A DNA stretch of 64,000 nt from Desmodus rotundus (GCF_022682495.2 NC_071392.1:56383459-56447458), one strand, 5' to 3'. Shown: positions 35,001-46,984, numbered from the stretch's first letter. Program-made: numbers and translations. The notes: generated by a model not told the origin, from the letters alone.

Positions 35001-36248
35001 GTCCCAGCTCTGATGCAAGTGCTACTCCACCAGACTGCAGCTCCAATTCAGCTGAAGATACAGACTAAGGGTTCTTTGCTGAAACCAGGCATGGGAAAAC
35101 AGGGGAATATTCTCTTGCCTGCTCTGGAGGGCCTGGAGCAAGGGCAAACAGCCATTTGGATGTGGCCTTGGGAAATAAAAGCCTCTCACATGAGTTGGAT
35201 AGCTCTTGTTGCCCCTTGGGGCCAAGAGGTAGAGAGAAACTTACAAATAGTGCCCTGAGTGATTGGTACATGGCCCCCAGTCTTAAAGGTGACATATCCA
35301 GGGCCAGCAGACCATGAAATGCTTCTTTGTGGCACCGTTGTGATTTCCCTATGGCACATTATGACTTCTTTCCTGTTATTGCAAATAGATGCTGAGCCCC
35401 CAGTTGAGGCAGGAAAGGTCTGGTATTCACATCCAGGAAGACCCCCTCTGCCAGCCCCTGACTTATTGGCTGACCAGAAGCTTGCTTGTATATTGCCTGA
35501 GGGTCCTAACTTGCCTTTACTTGTTCCTATAACTGGTCTGTCTTTTTGCCCTTTGGGTACAAAGTAACACCTTAGTGGACTGGCTTCATACCTATGCCTT
35601 AGTGGCTGAACTCCCCCTGAGCACATAGGCCAGTCTCCCATGGCACACCTCTCCTGCTTCTGTCTCCAATTGGACTTGGCTTCAAAACCAGGGAACAGTG
35701 AACATCCCTTGTGGAATGCTACCTGCACTTACATATATGCTGGGGTGAAGTAGCGGTATGACTGGCCCAGGCTGTTAAGTGGCTTCTCTGTATGGGATGA
35801 CTCAGGGTGACTCATAGCTGAGGCCATGGAGCTGGCTGGACCAGCTCCCCTTTGCATTGAGACCCCAAAGGACAGGCCCAGGAGGGATGGACTCTTGACA
35901 GGTCTGTGTCAGACCCATATTCTTGGACATTGCTGGGAGGCACACAATGCTGTGTGGACTACAGTTCCTATTGGGAGCCTCTGGATGGGTGGCCCACATA
36001 AGTGGATGTATGTATGGAAATTGGACTGGCCATTTTACCTAGGGGTGGCCTAATTGCCTGTGTTTTGACTCTGTGCTACTGAAGCTTATACTGCTGCTGT
36101 GGCACCGCTTCTATTTTGCTTGCTTGTTTCTATAGCTTGTACTGCTGTTGTGGGTTATGGGTGCAGAGCTCTGCCCTCCTCATCAAGGGAACCTTGTGGA
36201 AGACATCGTTCCATAGATTGTAAGTTTAGGAACCCAGAAGGTGTGGAT
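35001..36248 (+). pseudogene. ERV region after integrase, unassigned
   Basis: About 1.2 kb separate the integrase core from the 3' LTR. Two frames look conserved in composition (35013-35258 and 35259-35567), but I cannot assign them. Near the end, 36099-36165 encodes a hydrophobic stretch, APLLFCLLVSIACTAVVGYG, that could be a transmembrane segment. It may be integrase C-terminus plus an envelope-like or other accessory remnant. No signal peptide, surface or fusion motif was found. Confidence 0.45.
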
Positions 36249-36707
36249 TATAGGGTAACTGGAGGCAGTCCGGCTTCCTCACCCAGTTATCTGGGTAACT
36301 AAGGGAAGCAGTGTTCCTATAGCCTTGGAGGAGCCTGGTAATCAGTGTTCTCATAGCCTTGAGACTGGGTCCAATAAACTGTTTCCATAACATGAAGTTG
36401 GCTCTCATGCGCAGAATTATGTTATGTTAGGTAATGTTCTGGCAGTTTTCTGGCTTTGTCCCCCTCTACTACTTAAACAGGTAGGGACTCCCTGGTGGTG
36501 GTAATGATGAGAGACACGCAAGGGGACAGGTGCCATGATGGGTGCCACTCTGGGGAGCAAGAGCCATGACATGAGACATCCAGGTAGACATACAGCTTAC
36601 AGCATGCGTGGCTTGCCCACCTATGAATAAAGGCATGCCAGACAGCCCAATGGCTGTGTGAATATTATTCCATCTGTGGGAATACCACCTTAAAGGGTCT
36701 CAACACA
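36249..36707 (+). mobile_element. ERV 3' LTR
   Basis: This 459-bp LTR pairs with 31754-32225. It starts TATAGGGTAAC, so the terminal TG has become TA, and it ends CTCAACACA. It is followed by GGTAT (36708-36712), the partner of GGTAC before the 5' LTR. Divergence between the LTRs shows the provirus is old but not ancient. Confidence 0.88.
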
Positions 36708-36712
36708 GGTAT

Positions 36713-38200
36713 TTAAGAACAATGGGACAAGGGAATCTAACTAATGGGTACCTGCTTGAAGCTCTTTTGTTTACCATATTTAATTCAAAGTGGGCTAAAA
36801 GGACATCATAAACTCTTGTTTGTGAGGCAGGTGTCTCTCTCTGAATCTCCTGGGCAGAAAATGGGGGAAGGGTCAAATATTTCCTCTAAGTTTTGATCGT
36901 AAATAGCTTAAAATCAATCTCAAAAGGACATATTTCAGATGGTAGAATTTTGGCTTCTTTCCATACCTGCATACAAGAGAGTCAGAGACCCTACAGACAT
37001 GAGAAAATTAGAGATAGAAGGGAGGCTGTGGTATACAGGACATTGTGAGCTAGGGATGAATTAATGCACTGTGGGGGCTTCAGAGGGTCATTACAGGACA
37101 ATAGGAAGAGATGTTTGGTAAGTAGAAATTTGCCCTTCCCTACATATAGGTCAAAGAGTTTTTCTAAAATAATTCCTTATTATCGGGAAAGGCCCCTATT
37201 AAAGTTCTTCTACATAGGAAGGGTCAAAAATTTCTCTTGAGCCTGAGGTTAAAGGAATTTTTTTAGCTCAAAATAATCTGCCTACCACAGAGGTACATGT
37301 TTGGGGTGATTTATTCTGAGCCCTCCCCACCCGGAACCAAAATTAAAGTTTAATTTTAGAGGTGATGCATCATCTGCTAACATGCCCAGATTTTTGCTTA
37401 GTTAATTTATTTATACAGCCTATTTCCTGAGCAAACAAAGAATCTGGTCCACTTTGTGCATTTCTGTTAATTCAAAGCCTGGGGCAGGCTAGGACTGTGA
37501 GCACTTTACGAGCAAGTCACAAGTCCTTGCTGCCATGTGTTTGGTCTGGAGTGATTCAGGATCTACTTCAAAAGAGGGACCCAGTTTATCTTGCTTCTCT
37601 CTCTTTAAAGTAGAATAAGTGTTCCAGTTAATTGGTGGGCAGGAAATTAAGCTTGGGCTTGGGAATCAGTCAGTCTGTGTCCAGATTTCAGATATTTATA
37701 GGGATGCTAAAAATATGTCAGTAGTCATGAGCCTGGAGATTTGAAAGACTGGGAACCTGATAAAAACTCTACTGGGTATAGTCATCTCCTGGCAGACCTG
37801 GGAAATGAGGCCTTGGACTACAGGTAATTTCCAGGCAACCTGGATGAACTCTGATCCACAGGGACACAAAATTTTCAGAGATTTTTATTTTTCAAACATT
37901 TATACTACTGATTACTTAATTGATTTAGTGTACTTTAGTGTACTTATCTGTTTTCATACACTAAAATATTGTCTAAGGAACACCCAAACTTATAGAGAAT
38001 TTTTATAATTCTCTATTTATAATTTATTTGAACTAAACTGATGACATATGCAGGGGAGCAAGATCTCAAATGCTCCTGAGAATAACAGTTTTGCACTTTC
38101 TTTTATGCATTTGAAATTAAGAAGGGAATTTAAGGAAGGTTACTCGAAGATGGGAGAAAGCGAGGAGGGATTATGTTTAAAAATGATGGAGATTATGTGC
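36713..38200. other. Unassigned intergenic sequence
   Basis: No gene seen. The first few hundred bases may continue the old repeat that precedes the ERV. The rest looks unique. Confidence 0.45.
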
Positions 38201-38650
38201 TCTCATGTTTTAGAAAGAGGGGGTGTAAGATTGGAGCTGCTGAGGAACCATGAGAAGATAGCAAGCTAGGAGCAAAGCAAGAAGTTTATTGAAAGCATGG
38301 TCCCTTGGAAGCAAGGGAGTGGATGCAATTGAGCTGTGGCCAGTTCCCAGCTCAGACCAGTTCCCATCATGGTGGTTCTGTGCAGGGATTTTAAAGAAAA
38401 AATATCATGCACTGTGGGGAATTAATCTTGCAATTGGTTACTTTTAACTGTTCTACTTTCTTCCTTCTCTTATTGGATATTTCCTTCCCTTGGCTCTCTA
38501 GTTCCTGGAACTTGTTCCCATGGCTTTCTAGTTCCTGGAAGTAGAAAATCCTGCCCTGACTGATTACTTGGGTGCTATCTCACCCTGGTCTGTTTGTTCT
38601 GATATCCTGCCTTGCTGGCTCGGGTGCCCTATGCAAGGTCAGACGAGACT
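38201..38650 (-). mobile_element. Possible LTR fragment, minus strand
   Basis: TTTATT at 38286 (complement of a polyadenylation signal) lies in an LTR-like context, followed by a GC-richer block. A short internal tandem duplication occurs: CTCTAGTTCCTGGAA and CTTTCTAGTTCCTGGAA at about 38493-38540. No TG/CA pair with a matching duplication was found. Confidence 0.35.
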
Positions 38651-38820
38651 GTCAAGGTGCATTTTGAAGGTGTGTTAACCTAGATGCACAGAAATAATAT
38701 ACAAAGTTTGCCTAAAGTAAAGATTTTCATTTTCACTTAATAGTTGTATTCCTGACTACCCACCATGACTTTTTAGTTAGGAATTGATTTATTATAGCAG
38801 TCCTTTTCATCCAACATATT

Positions 38821-39635
38821 TTTAAAATATTGTATTGTTATTCTATTACAGTTGTCCCAATTTCCCTCCTTTGCCCTCCTCCGCCCAGCCCATCCCCCTC
38901 CCACAGTCAGTCCGCACACTGTTGTCCATGTCCATGGGTCATTCATACATGTTACTTTACTAGTCCCTTCCCCTTCTTTCCATCCTTACCCCCATCTATC
39001 TCCCCCTTCCCTCTGGTCTCTGTCAGTCTTTTCCTTGTTTCCATGCATCTGGTTCAATTTTGCTCACTAGTTTATTTTGTTCATTATGTTCTTCTTATAG
39101 GTGAGATCATATGGTGTTTGTCTTTCACTGAGTGGCTTATTTCACTTAGCATAATATTCTCCAGTTCCATTCAAGCTGTCACAAAAGATAAGAGTTCCTT
39201 CTTTCTTTTTACTGCATAGTATTCCATCGTGTACAGTTTTTTGATTCACTCATTTATTGATGGGCACTTAGGTTATTTCCAGCACTTGGCTATTGTAAAT
39301 AGTACTGCTATGAACATAGGGATACAACACATATGAAAGGATTTTTAACCTCACCAGCCATCAGAGAGATACAAATTAAAACCACAATGACATATTTATT
39401 ACTTCACACCAATCAGAACGGCAACCATTAACAAAATAAGAAACAACAAGTGCTGGTGAGGATGTGGAGAAAAGGGAACTCTAGTGCATTATCAGTGGGA
39501 ATGCAGACTGGTGCAGCTGCTGTGGAAAACAGTATGGAATTCCAATAAAAAACTAAAAATGGAACTGCCTTTTGACACAACAATTCTACTGCTGGGAATG
39601 TACCCCAAGAATACAGAAACATCAATTCAAAATAA
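38821..39635 (-). mobile_element. Twin-primed (5'-inverted) L1 with TSD
   Basis: The left arm (38821 to about 39327) is minus-strand L1, from the 3' terminus to ORF2 sequence at GCTATGAACATAGGG. The right arm (about 39329-39635) is plus-strand ORF2 sequence that ends at the L1 position where the left arm stops. The flanks TTCATCCAACATATT (38806-38820) and TTCATCCACAATATT (39636-39650) form a 15-bp duplication with two differences. It is one insertion made by twin priming. Confidence 0.85.
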
Positions 39636-39650
39636 TTCATCCACAATATT

Positions 39651-39960
39651 ATAATTGTTCTAATTTTTAAAATTGATCATCTTGAGCAGTATAAAAGGAA
39701 ACTGTTATCTGTAAATATGGTAATTGGTGCTCTTTCCATTACAATTCACCTTTTTTTTCTTTTACTAAATATCTTGCTGTAATTTATAATTTTTCTTTGT
39801 CAGCTTTTCTCTTAAGAATTTAGACAGAAGTTATAAAAAAAAGCTTTTCTTTATCCTTTAAACTACTTAAGAAAATATATACTGCAACCCCAAAAGTAAG
39901 AAATAACTCTAAAGGAAGATTTTAATAGCCACCATAGTATTCACAAAAATAATAATTATA
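39651..39960. other. AT-rich intergenic sequence
   Basis: No gene is seen. The last 40 bases (from about 39920) probably belong to an old MIR-like SINE that the next L1 split; its other half is at 46985-47042. Confidence 0.45.
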
Positions 39961-39978
39961 ATAATAGCTAACTAGGGG

Positions 39979-39989
39979 AAGATGGCGGC
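39979..39989 (+). promoter_or_regulatory. YY1-like motif at L1 copy 2 5' end
   Basis: AAGATGGCGGC matches the YY1 consensus fully and lies 5 bases into the element. It is the best preserved of the motifs in this window. Confidence 0.55.
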
Positions 39990-40860
39990 GAGATAGGTGG
40001 GAGCAGAGACCACTTCCCCTGGGCACCAATGTAACACATAGCTGATCTGAGGAACAGAGCGAACAGCAAACTGTATTCCAGTATATATGAAGATTGGAGA
40101 CCAAAGATAGAGGACGTTGGAAGATCTCAGGGTAAGAAGAGTGCTTAAAGACAATAAGGTCCCTGGGACCTGCGCGGGGACAAGGGTGGCTGAGCCCTCG
40201 ACCCTGGCACAAGGTCTGCTGCAGGATTCTTGGGAGAGAGCCAGGCTGTGCTATGTGAGAGGCCAGGTGCTTGTTTGGACCAAGGGGGCATGAGTAGGAA
40301 GAATTTCTCAAAAAGAAAAAGAGAAAATAGAGGCACTCAGCAGCTAGTTAGAGAGGTCTCCACAGCAATCTCGGCCTCTGGCGCCCATCCCCCCTCAGCC
40401 TCTGGACTGTGAACGCAGGATAAGCAGCCCCAGCTCTCACCTGAAGCCTGGCTGGCGCCCACCCAGATTAGCGGACTGGGCACACACACAAGAAACACCG
40501 GCTGGGAACCCACACCTAAAACCTCAGGGTGGGTGCTTACCCGGATGAGTGGCTGGTTGCCCCACACACAGACCCAAAGCCGCAGATCAGACCTGCAAAC
40601 CAACTAACAGCCTGGCTGCCTACAGGCGACCATATCTAAAACCGCCAGTTCTGAACAACTCCTACCTAGCCCCTGCACATAGAGACCTACACTGCCTACT
40701 GGCTCTCTAGGAGGAAGGCAGAATGCCCAGCAGAGGGGAGCTGCAGGGCTAGGGGAGACTGCATTCCCCCGGAAAGACTTGACCCAGTAGGGGGCTGAAC
40801 TACCCCTTAGGAGCAGCGACAGCCCCTAGCATCTAAGACAGCAAAGAGCAAGAAGGTGGA

Positions 40861-40993
40861 CTCATGGACAAAATTGGGGGGGATGGTGGGGGTGGGGGAG
40901 GGAGGTGGGTTCAGCTGGGGTGGGGGGAGATAAGGGGAGAAAAGGCATACAACTGTAATTGAATAACAATAAAAAATAAATTAAAAAAAAAAA
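40861..40993 (+). mobile_element. 133-bp L1 tail nested in an L1 5' UTR
   Basis: The G-rich 3' UTR end, the terminus ACAACTGTAATTGAATAAC and an A-run interrupt the 5' UTR of copy 2. AAGAAGGTGGA occurs on both sides (40850-40860 and 40994-41004). It is an independent, same-orientation insertion that followed copy 2 or was carried by its source. Confidence 0.9.
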
Positions 40994-41226
40994 AAGAAGG
41001 TGGAGTGTGAGTAGGCCCTAATTGATGCAACTCAAGGACACCACAACTGGTGACCTAAAGGCCTAGTGGGGAGCAGAAGGACCCAGAGGAACTGGACTAG
41101 AGGCTGAACAACAGCAAAGAGTGTGGCTCAGGAAGGGAGAAAAGTGAAACCAATCCCTCCAACCACCCCATCCCATTTAACAGACACGAAGACGAGGAGA
41201 ACTAACCTGACCGATATAAAGCCAGC

Positions 41227-41515
41227 AGAAGACTTTTTTTTCCCTCCTTTCCCCGTAAATTCCTTCTTCCTTTCTGTCCATCTTTCTTTTTTTAATTCCT
41301 TCTTCCTTCTATCCTTTATCTTTTTTATTCCTTCTTCCTGGCTTCTTTTATTTATTTTTTTCTTTTAATATTTGTTAAAATTCCTTCTTCTTATCTTTCC
41401 TCCAATCTTTTTTTATTCCTTCTTCCTTCCTTTCTTCCCTTCTTCCATTCCTTTTATATTCCCTTTTTTCCTCCTTCCCTTTTCTCTTTATACCCTTGCT
41501 TTCTCTTTTTCCAAC
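41227..41515 (+). repeat. Polypyrimidine tract in L1 copy 2 5' UTR
   Basis: About 290 bp of nearly pure C and T, homologous to one unit of the tract at 16210-16741. It ends at the same CAGGTGAGACA phrase. Confidence 0.8.
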
Positions 41516-41728
41516 AGGTGAGACAATAAAACCGGGAGCACTGAAAAGATAAGAGTTAGACCGTGTTAGATCCATAAAAGTCAGCTCAACCAGGGAGCAC
41601 AAGAGATTAAGGAGATGGCACCACTGAATCCCATTGGCATTCTACCATAGAAGTTCATACCATAAACCCAGAGAGTCAGAATAGATCAATTTAAGAACCA
41701 GAGGCTATCAAGAAGAGTCTCAAAAACA

Positions 41729-42645
41729 ATGGAAAGAAAAAGAAACAATCTCCAAATGAAAGGAAAAGAAGAAGCCCCAGAAAGAATGCTAACTGAAAAA
41801 GAGGCAACTCAACTATCAGATACTGAATACAAAGCAATGGTTATCAGGAAGCTTACTGAGCTCACAGAGAACTACAGAAATGACAGGGAAACTACAATGA
41901 ACTCACACCAAACTATATCAACATGAAAAGGGAAATAGAAAGTATCAACAAGGGCCAAGACGAAATGAAGAGAAAAATTTCTGAAATGAAGAATACAGTA
42001 GAAGGAATAAAAAGCAGACATGATGAAGCAGAAGATCGGATCAGCGAGCTGGAGGACAAACTAGAAAAAAACAACCAGAAAGAGCAAGAAAAGAAAAAGA
42101 GGCTCAAAAAGAATGAAGAGGAATTAAGGGAAATACAGGACAACATGAAACGTAATAATATCCATATAATAGGAATACCAGAAGGAGAAGAACAGCAAGG
42201 AATAGAAAACCTGTTTGAAAAAGTAATGATGGAAAATTTCCTAATCTGATGAGAGAAAAAGTCACACAAATCCAGGAAACACAGAGAGTCCAAAGCAGAA
42301 GGAACCCAAAGAGACCACTGCAAGACACATCATAATTAAAATGGCAAAATTCCAAGACAAAGAGAGGATCTTAAAGGCAGCAAGGAGAAACAGGAAGTAA
42401 CATACAAGGGAGCCCCAATAAGGTTAGCAACTGACTTCTCAATGGAAACGCTCCAAACCCCCAGAGAATGACAAAATATATTCCAAGTAATGAGAACCCA
42501 GGGCGTGCAACCAAGACTACTTTACCCAGCAAGGTTCTCAATCAAGATAGAAGGCCAAATAAAGAGTTTCCCAGACAAAAGAAGTCTAAAAGAATACACT
42601 TCCACCAAACAATCTCTGCAAGAGATTCTAAATAGAGTGCTTTAA
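41729..42645 (+). pseudogene. L1 ORF1 (copy 2), broken
   Basis: The ATG at 41729 opens 65 residues (M-E-R-K-R-N-N start). A frameshift around 41890 moves the coding to 41923-42249: a coiled coil with SRHDEAEDRISELEDKLEK, then NNIHIIGIPEGEEQQGIE of the RRM. A base is missing near 42239 (AATTTCCTAATCTG here, AATTTCCCTAATCTG in copy 1), so the C-terminal domain is out of frame. The stop equivalent to copy 1 is at 42643-42645. The protein cannot be made whole. Confidence 0.88.
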
Positions 42646-42691
42646 GGAAAGGAAGGAAAAGAGAAAAAGAGAGGCACACAGGAATGAAAAA

Positions 42692-45600
42692 ATGGCAATG
42701 AATACCTATCAATAGTAACCTTAAACGTAAATGGATTAAATGCTTCAATCAAAAGACATATAATAGCTGAATGGATAAGAAAACATGACCCGCACAAACG
42801 CTGCCTACAAGAGACCCATCTCAGGACAAAAGATCTACACAGACTGAAAGTGAAGGACTGGAAAGAAATTTTCCAAGCAAATGAACAGGAAAAAAAAGCA
42901 GGTTAGCAATACTCATATCAGACAAAATAGACTTCAAAAGAAGGGCCATAAAGAGGGACAGAGAAGGTCACTTCATAATACTCAAAGGGAGAATCCAGCA
43001 AGAAGACATGAACATTATAAATACATACGCACCCAACACAGGAGCACCCAAATACATAAGGAAACTCTTGGAGCACTTAAAGAAAGATATTGACAGCAAC
43101 ACAATTATAGTAGGGGACTTTAACACCACACTATCAAAAATGGACAGATCTTCCAAACAAAATATCAGCAAGGACGTGGTGTCACTGAACAATACCCTAG
43201 ATGAAGTGAACTTAACTGATATATATGGAGCTTTTCATCCCAAAGAAGCAAAATACGCATTCTTTTCAAATGTACATGGAACATTTTCAAAGAGAGACCA
43301 CATGATAGGACACAAAGCAAGCCTCAACAAATTCAAGAAAATTGAAATCCTCTCAAGCATTTTCTCTGACCACAGGGGACTGAACTAGAAAACAACCCCA
43401 AAGGAAAAAACCCCAACACTCAAAATCATGGAGACTGAATAGCATGCTATTAAACAATGAATGGGTCAAGAACGAGATTAGGGAACAAACCTAAAACTTT
43501 CTGGAAAAAAATGAAAATGAACTCACAACAACCCAAAACCAATGGGACATAGCAAAGGCAGTCCTGAGAGGGAAGTTCATAGCAATACAGGCCTACATTA
43601 AAAACACAGAGACATTTCAAACAAACAAGCTAACCCTACGCCTACAAGAACTGGAGGAACAACAACAAAGACAGCCCAGAGCAAGCAGAAGGAAGGAAAT
43701 AACCAAGATCAGAGCAGAACTAAAAGACATAGAGACTAAAATCACAATTCTAAGAATCAATGAATCCAGGAGCTGGTTCTTTGAAAAAATAAACAAAATC
43801 TACAAGCCTTTCAGTAGGCTCATCAAGAAAAAATGAGAGAGGATCCAAATAAACAGAATTAGAAATGAAAGAGGAGAGACTACAACTGATACCACAGAAA
43901 TACAAAGGATTGTAACAAATTACTATGAAGAACTGAATGCCAAGAAATTTGAAAACCTAGGTGAAATGGACACATTTCTAGAAAAATATAATCTTCCAAA
44001 ACTGAATGAAGAAGAAGCAGAAAACCTGAACAGACCAATAACAGCAAAGGAAATTGAAGCAGTCATCAAAAAACTCCCATCACACAAAAGCCCTGGACCA
44101 GATGGTTTCACAGGAAAATTCTACAAAGCTTTTAAGGAAGAGATAACCTTCCTTCACAGACTATTCGAAAAAATCCAAACTGATGGAAGACTCCCAAACT
44201 CTTTTTATGAAGCCACCATCATCATAATCCCAAAAACAGATAAAGACACAACGAAGAAAGAAAACTTCAGGCCAATATCGCTGATGAACATAGATGCTAA
44301 AATTCTAAACAAAATATTGGCAAACTGCATCCAGCAATAAATTAAAAAATCATACACCATGACCAAGTGGGATTCATCCCAGGGATGCAAGGATGGTACA
44401 ATATTTGGAAATCAATAAACATAATACATCACATCAATAACTGCAAAGACAAAAATCACATGATCATATCAATAGATGCAGAAAAAGCATTCGATAAGAT
44501 ACAGCACCCATTTCTGATAAAAACACTCAGCAAAGTGGGAATAGAGGGAGCATTCCTCAACATAATACAGGCCATATATGAGAGACCTAGAGCCAACATC
44601 ATACTCATTGGACAAAATCTTAGAGCTTTCCCACTAAGATCAGGAACAAGACAAGGATGCCCTCTCTCACCACTCCTATTCAACATAGTATTGGAAGTCC
44701 TAGCCACAGCAATCAGACAAGAAAAAGAAATAAAAGGCACCCAAATTGGAAAGGAGGAAATGAAACTGTCACTGTTTGCAGATGATATGATAGTGTACAT
44801 GGAAAATCCTATAGAGTCCACCAAAAAACTACTTGACCTAATAAATGACTTTGGCAAAACAGCTGGATACAAAGTCAATGCCCACAAATCAAAGGCATTC
44901 CTGTACACCAACAACGAAACTGCAGAAACAGAAATCAGGAAAAAAATTCCATTTGATATAGCAACAAGAAAAATAAAGTACCTAGGAATAAACCTAACCA
45001 AGGAGGTAAAAGACCTGTACTCAGAAAACTACACCACACTGAAGAAATAAATTAAGGAAGACACAAACATATGGAAGCATGTACCATGCTCATGGATTGG
45101 AAGAATTCACATCATCAAAATGGCCATACTACCCAAAGCAATTTATAGATTCAATGCAATCCCTATTAGAGTACCCATGACATATTTCACAATATATAGA
45201 ACAAACATTTCAGAAATTCATATGGAACCATAAATGACCCTGAATAGCTGCAGCAATTTTGAGAAAGAAGAACAAAGCAGGAGGGATCACAATACCTGAT
45301 ATCAAACTGTATTACAAGGGCACTGTGAACAAAACAGCCTGGTACTGGCATAAAGACAGGCACACAGACCAATGGAACAGAACAGAGAGCCCAGAAATAA
45401 ATGCAAGTCTCTATGGTCAATTAATATTTGACAAACGAGGTAGGAGCATAAAATGGAGCAAAAATAGCCTCTTCAACAGATGGTGTTGGAAGATCTGGAC
45501 AGCTATGTGCAAAAAAATGAACCTCGATCACCAACTTATGCCATACACAAAAATAAACTCAAGATGGATAAAAGACTTAAATATAAGTCATAACACCGTA

Positions 45601-46507
45601 AAAGTACTTGAGGAAAACATTGGAAGGAAAATCTCAGACATTCCACGCAGCAACATCCTCACAGACACGTCCCCTAAAGCAAGGGACATAAAGGAAAGAA
45701 TAAACAAATGGGACCTCATCAAAATAAAAAGCTTCTGCATGGCTAAAGAAAACAGCACCAAATTACAAGGAGAACCAACAGTATGGGAAAACATATTTGC
45801 TAATGATACCTCAGGCAAGGGCCTGATCTTCAAAATATATAGAGAACTCACATGATTCTACTCCAGGAAGACAAACAACACAATTAAAAAATTCGCAAAG
45901 GACTTGAACAGACGCTTCTCCAAGGAAGACATACAGAGGACCCAGAGACATATGAAAAGATGCTCAGCACCACTAGGCATCAGAGAGATGCCAATTTAAT
46001 CCACAATGAGGTACCATCTCACACCAGTCAGAGTGGCCAACATAAAAAAATCCACAAACAAATGTTGGAGAGGATGTGGAGAAAACAGAACCCTAGTGCA
46101 CTGTTGGTGGGAATGCAGATTGGTGCGGCCACTGGGGAAAACAGTATGGAGTTTCCTCAGAATACTAAAAATGGAACTGCCCTTTGACCCAGCAATTCCG
46201 CTGCTGGGATTATACCCCAAGAACCTGAAACACCCATCTAAAAGAACTTATGCACCCCAATGTCCATAGCAGCACAATTTACAATAGCCAAGTACTGGAA
46301 GCAATCTAAGTGAAGTGCCCATCAGAAAATGATTGGATCCAAAAACCATGGTATATTTACACAATGGAATTCTACTCAGCAGAGAGAAAGAAGGAGCTTA
46401 TACCCTTTGCAGCAGCATGGATGGAACTGGAGAGCATTATGCTCAGTGAAATAAGCCAGGCAGTGCGGGACAAATACCCTATGATCTCACCTTTAACTGG
46501 AACATAA
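42692..46507 (+). pseudogene. L1 ORF2 (copy 2), endonuclease-reverse transcriptase, broken
   Basis: The start codon at 42692 is followed by a frameshift and an early TAG. The endonuclease block 43008-43388 keeps NTYAPN, GDFN and the S-D-H motif (FSDHRG), but the Ile of the usual S-K-I-D-H is Arg (S-K-R-D-H). A deletion then gives TAG at 43386-43388. TGA at 43834-43836 and TAA at 44338-44340 are further stops. The reverse transcriptase (43966-45050) keeps FADD (about 44776-44787) and [20 protein letters not shown] at 45048-45050 and 45231-45233 are shared with copy 1. The C-terminal segment [18 protein letters not shown] lies near 46060. The length is normal. Confidence 0.9.
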
Positions 46508-46570
46508 TCAACAGGCGAAAGAAGGAAACAAAATATAACCAGAGACATTAAAGTTAAGAACAATCTAACA

Positions 46571-46970
46571 ATAGTCAGGGAGCAGTGGGGAGGGGACAGT
46601 GAGTGGAGGGGATTACAGGAAGTACTATAAAGGACACATGGACAAAACAAGGGGGAGGGTGGAGGTGGGGGAGGGAGGTGCGTTCAGGTGGGGTGGGAGG
46701 AGGGATGGGGAGAAAAGGCATACAACTGTTTTTGAATAATTATAAAAATTTAAAAATAAAAAATAAAAAAATAAAATTAAAAAAATAGTCAGGGGACAGT
46801 GGGGAGGGGACAGTGAGGAGAGGGGATTACAGGAACTACTATAAAGGACACATGGAGAAAATCAAGGGGGAGGGTGGAGGTGGTGAAGGGAGATGGTTTC
46901 AGCTGGGGGGTGGAGGGATGGGGGTAAAAGGCATACAACTGTTTTTGAATAACTACAAAAATTAAAAAAG
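46571..46970 (+). repeat. Tandemly doubled L1 3' UTR
   Basis: The 3' UTR phrase ATAGTCAGGG starts at 46571 and again at 46785, a period of 214 bases. Each unit contains the G-rich run, the terminus GCATACAACTGTTTTTGAATA and an A-rich end. The first A-rich stretch (about 46745-46785) would be an internal poly(A) tail. Confidence 0.85.
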
Positions 46971-46984
46971 ATAATAGCTAACTA

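Larger units (their letters stand above)
39975..46970 (+). mobile_element. Full-length young L1 (copy 2)
   Basis: This 6,996-bp element is flanked by a perfect 14-bp duplication, ATAATAGCTAACTA at 39961-39974 and 46971-46984. The order is 5' UTR (39975-41728, containing a nested 133-bp L1 tail), ORF1 (41729-42645), spacer, ORF2 (42692-46507) and a doubled 3' UTR (46508-46970). The exact duplication and high similarity to copy 1 indicate recent insertion. Several stops and frameshifts in both ORFs make it inactive. Confidence 0.93.

Noticed and set aside
36099..36302. Small membrane-protein gene
   Set aside because: The hydrophobic frame lies inside the ERV just before and into the 3' LTR, so it is better seen as ERV remnant sequence.
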